A stretch of DNA of 64,000 nucleotides, taken from assembly GCA_036381475.1 (NCBI GenBank), contig DASVCT010000262.1, positions 12,447-76,446 on the forward strand, written 5' to 3'. The notes beneath the pieces were generated by a model. It had not been told where the DNA came from and did no database searches. It saw nothing but the letters and a program-made list of their open reading frames with translations. Origin of the DNA: ZC4RG29 sp036381475 (GTDB lineage: Bacteria; Bacteroidota; Bacteroidia; Cytophagales; Cyclobacteriaceae). The position numbers and the translations under genes were made by a program. Positions 62,527-64,000 of this stretch are shown here, in pieces. Numbering within the stretch: the stretch's first letter is position 1; each line of letters starts with the position of its first letter.

Positions 62527-64000
62527 TCAGTATGTGAGCACATGAAACTGAAAATCGAACGGATCCAAATGCGTGATGAGCTTCCTGATGAATCCTTCAT
62601 CATGGGGATAGAAGTTCAGGAGGTTATCCGTGCGTTCCTGCAGGCCCCCATTTGGGAAAAGAGCATCCTTCACGGCTTCGATCTGTCCGAGCTTTTCCTT
62701 TTGGATGCGCTTTTCGGCGCGCAACATCTTTTTTCCAATGGCATCGAGTCGCGACAGTGTCTTCTTTCCCGTGGCTGCAACATGAGGGCCCAGAGTTTTG
62801 TCGATTCCCTCGGCACGCTCCTGCAAGGATCGGAAGAGTTCGGCGATGGTGGCAGATTCCCTGTCCACCGAAAGATCGTGACCACTGTGTGCTGTAGTCC
62901 AACGTTTGAACAGGTCCTCCTTTTCGACAAACAAATCCTGAACGGTGAGCTGTGCCTTGTCCATTTTCTCACGGATGTGCGACTCGATCACCAGGGTGAA
63001 GTTTCTGGGTAGTAGAATGGGAAAGGGAATGTGGAATGCGTCGAATACCGCCTTCAATTGCAGCCAGTATACGACTTCAGCGGGACCACCTGTATAGGCG
63101 AGATTGGGTAATATGATCTCCTGGTACAACGGACGCAGTATCACGTTGGGGCTTAGTTTTTCCGGATTTCTCGAAATAAGTGTGTCCATTTGCGCCGCAT
63201 CGAATTCAATGTCGGTATCCACTACGCGGTACCTGCCGTCCTCCCTTTCAATGCGGTTCCTTATTTCCCCGTCCATATAGAAGAAATTCACGTCGCGGCA
63301 AAAGACCTGTGGTTTATAACCGCATGACTCAAGCAGCGCATTCGTTTTTTCGACCAGGGTTTTTGTTGTGCCCTTTGTTATGTCTTCGCGCATGACGGGG
63401 GTGAGCAGTGCTTTTAGCTCCGGCTCATCTGCGTCTATTACGACTAACCCCTCTGCCCCAAACAGCGCGTGAACATAAATCCTGACCGCTTCAGCGAGCG
63501 TCTTGCCGTTCCGGTAGGCGTTGGTAAAGAGTGATGCGTCGCCGGGAACAGAGGCAGTAAGTTCTGCAAGACCGTTGGTAGAGAAGCGGCCGACGGCGCC
63601 CTGTTGTTGCGTTACCCAGGTGTACTTTTTACCCTTTACGCGGAAGTGATTGATTTCGTCGTAGTCGTGATCTTCCGAAGCCATCCAGTACACAGGAACG
63701 AAGTCATATTCGGGATACTCTTTCTTGAGTCGGCGACAGGCATTAATGACAGTAATGATCTTGTAGACGAAATACAGGGGACCAGTGCAGATGTTGAGTT
63801 GGTGGCCGGTTACGACAGTAAACGTGTTGGCTTGTCGCAGGAGGTCGATGTTCTGCAAAACGGATTCTTTGTCTGCGATCCCTTCGTATTGCCGGTTCAG
63901 CACGTCGGCGAGAATGCCGCGGTTCTGAGGTGGAAAGTTCTGCTGCTTTTCGCGGATCTGGTCGTCAAAATTTTTCGGGTCGGGATAGCGGTTGTAGAAA
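62527..64000 (-). CDS. bshC: Bacillithiol biosynthesis cysteine-adding enzyme, 5' partial
   Basis: The frame is open to the window edge, beyond the GTG at 63903, with matching family residues (FYNRYPDPKNFDDQI, NFPPQNRGILADVLNRQY) coded there. The visible part includes VVTGHQLNICTGPLYFVYK, PVYWMASEDHDYDEI and a C-terminal coiled-coil region. BshC adds cysteine to glucosaminyl malate in the last step of bacillithiol synthesis. About 490 of an expected 530 residues are present. Confidence 0.95.
   Translation of the reverse strand, partial: FYNRYPDPKNFDDQIREKQQNFPPQNRGILADVLNRQYEGIADKESVLQNIDLLRQANTFTVVTGHQLNICTGPLYFVYKIITVINACRRLKKEYPEYDFVPVYWMASEDHDYDEINHFRVKGKKYTWVTQQQGAVGRFSTNGLAELTASVPGDASLFTNAYRNGKTLAEAVRIYVHALFGAEGLVVIDADEPELKALLTPVMREDITKGTTKTLVEKTNALLESCGYKPQVFCRDVNFFYMDGEIRNRIEREDGRYRVVDTDIEFDAAQMDTLISRNPEKLSPNVILRPLYQEIILPNLAYTGGPAEVVYWLQLKAVFDAFHIPFPILLPRNFTLVIESHIREKMDKAQLTVQDLFVEKEDLFKRWTTAHSGHDLSVDRESATIAELFRSLQERAEGIDKTLGPHVAATGKKTLSRLDAIGKKMLRAEKRIQKEKLGQIEAVKDALFPNGGLQERTDNLLNFYPHDEGFIRKLITHLDPFDFQFHVLTY

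Overview
The window looks like chromosomal core sequence from a moderately GC-rich member of the Bacteroidota, most likely order Cytophagales. The evidence is a PorZ-type secretion protein next to recO, a fused ccoNO gene in the cbb3 oxidase operon, a fused E1 alpha/beta 2-oxoacid dehydrogenase, bacillithiol synthesis (bshC), a TonB receptor with a carboxypeptidase-like N-terminal domain, and repeated matches to the Bacteroidota -7 promoter box TAnnTTTG just upstream of genes. I see no rRNA, tRNA, CRISPR array, transposase, integrase or prophage gene. Both ends cut genes: a VWA-domain protein on the left and bshC on the right.

Layout. 1-3.6 kb: the VWA protein, a terminator, then an ECF sigma factor with its zinc anti-sigma factor, gmk and nadD. 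3.8-12.3 kb: a complete cbb3 cytochrome oxidase operon on the minus strand (ccoI, ccoS, ccoNO, ccoQ, ccoP, ccoG, ccoH, plus a DsbD/TauE-like membrane protein). 12.4-16.7 kb: a TapB-like secreted protein, recO, porZ and thymidine kinase. 17.9-25.1 kb: purH followed by the cell-elongation operon mreB-mreC-mreD-mrdA-rodA. 25.2-30.1 kb: a small orphan gene, an omega-amidase and methionine aminotransferase pair, def, ruvX, a DHFR-like reductase and a RIC-type hemerythrin. 30.3-34.9 kb: a CtpA-like protease, homogentisate dioxygenase, purN and a UbiA prenyltransferase. 35.1-37.6 kb: a TonB-dependent receptor preceded by a clear TPP riboswitch, which marks it as a probable thiamine or thiamine-precursor importer. 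37.8-45.2 kb: a biotin carrier, pyrH, frr, PEP carboxylase, a 2OG-Fe(II) oxygenase and a chromate transporter. 45.2-49.0 kb: a TonB protein, an outer-membrane barrel-like protein and a very basic secreted protein with five exact 46-residue repeats. 49-64 kb: the fused E1 dehydrogenase, an M16 protease-ispF-mnmD operon, glutamate synthase gltBD, the agmatine-to-putrescine pair aguB-aguA, 5-formyltetrahydrofolate cyclo-ligase and bshC.

The least explained parts are the 46-residue-repeat secreted protein (46867-49041), two intergenic arrays of 7-base tandem repeats (17847-17906 and 34920-35066), and a group of promoters placed so close to start codons that the mRNAs should have almost no leader. 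The riboswitch-controlled receptor is the clearest functional inference that goes beyond ordinary homology annotation.
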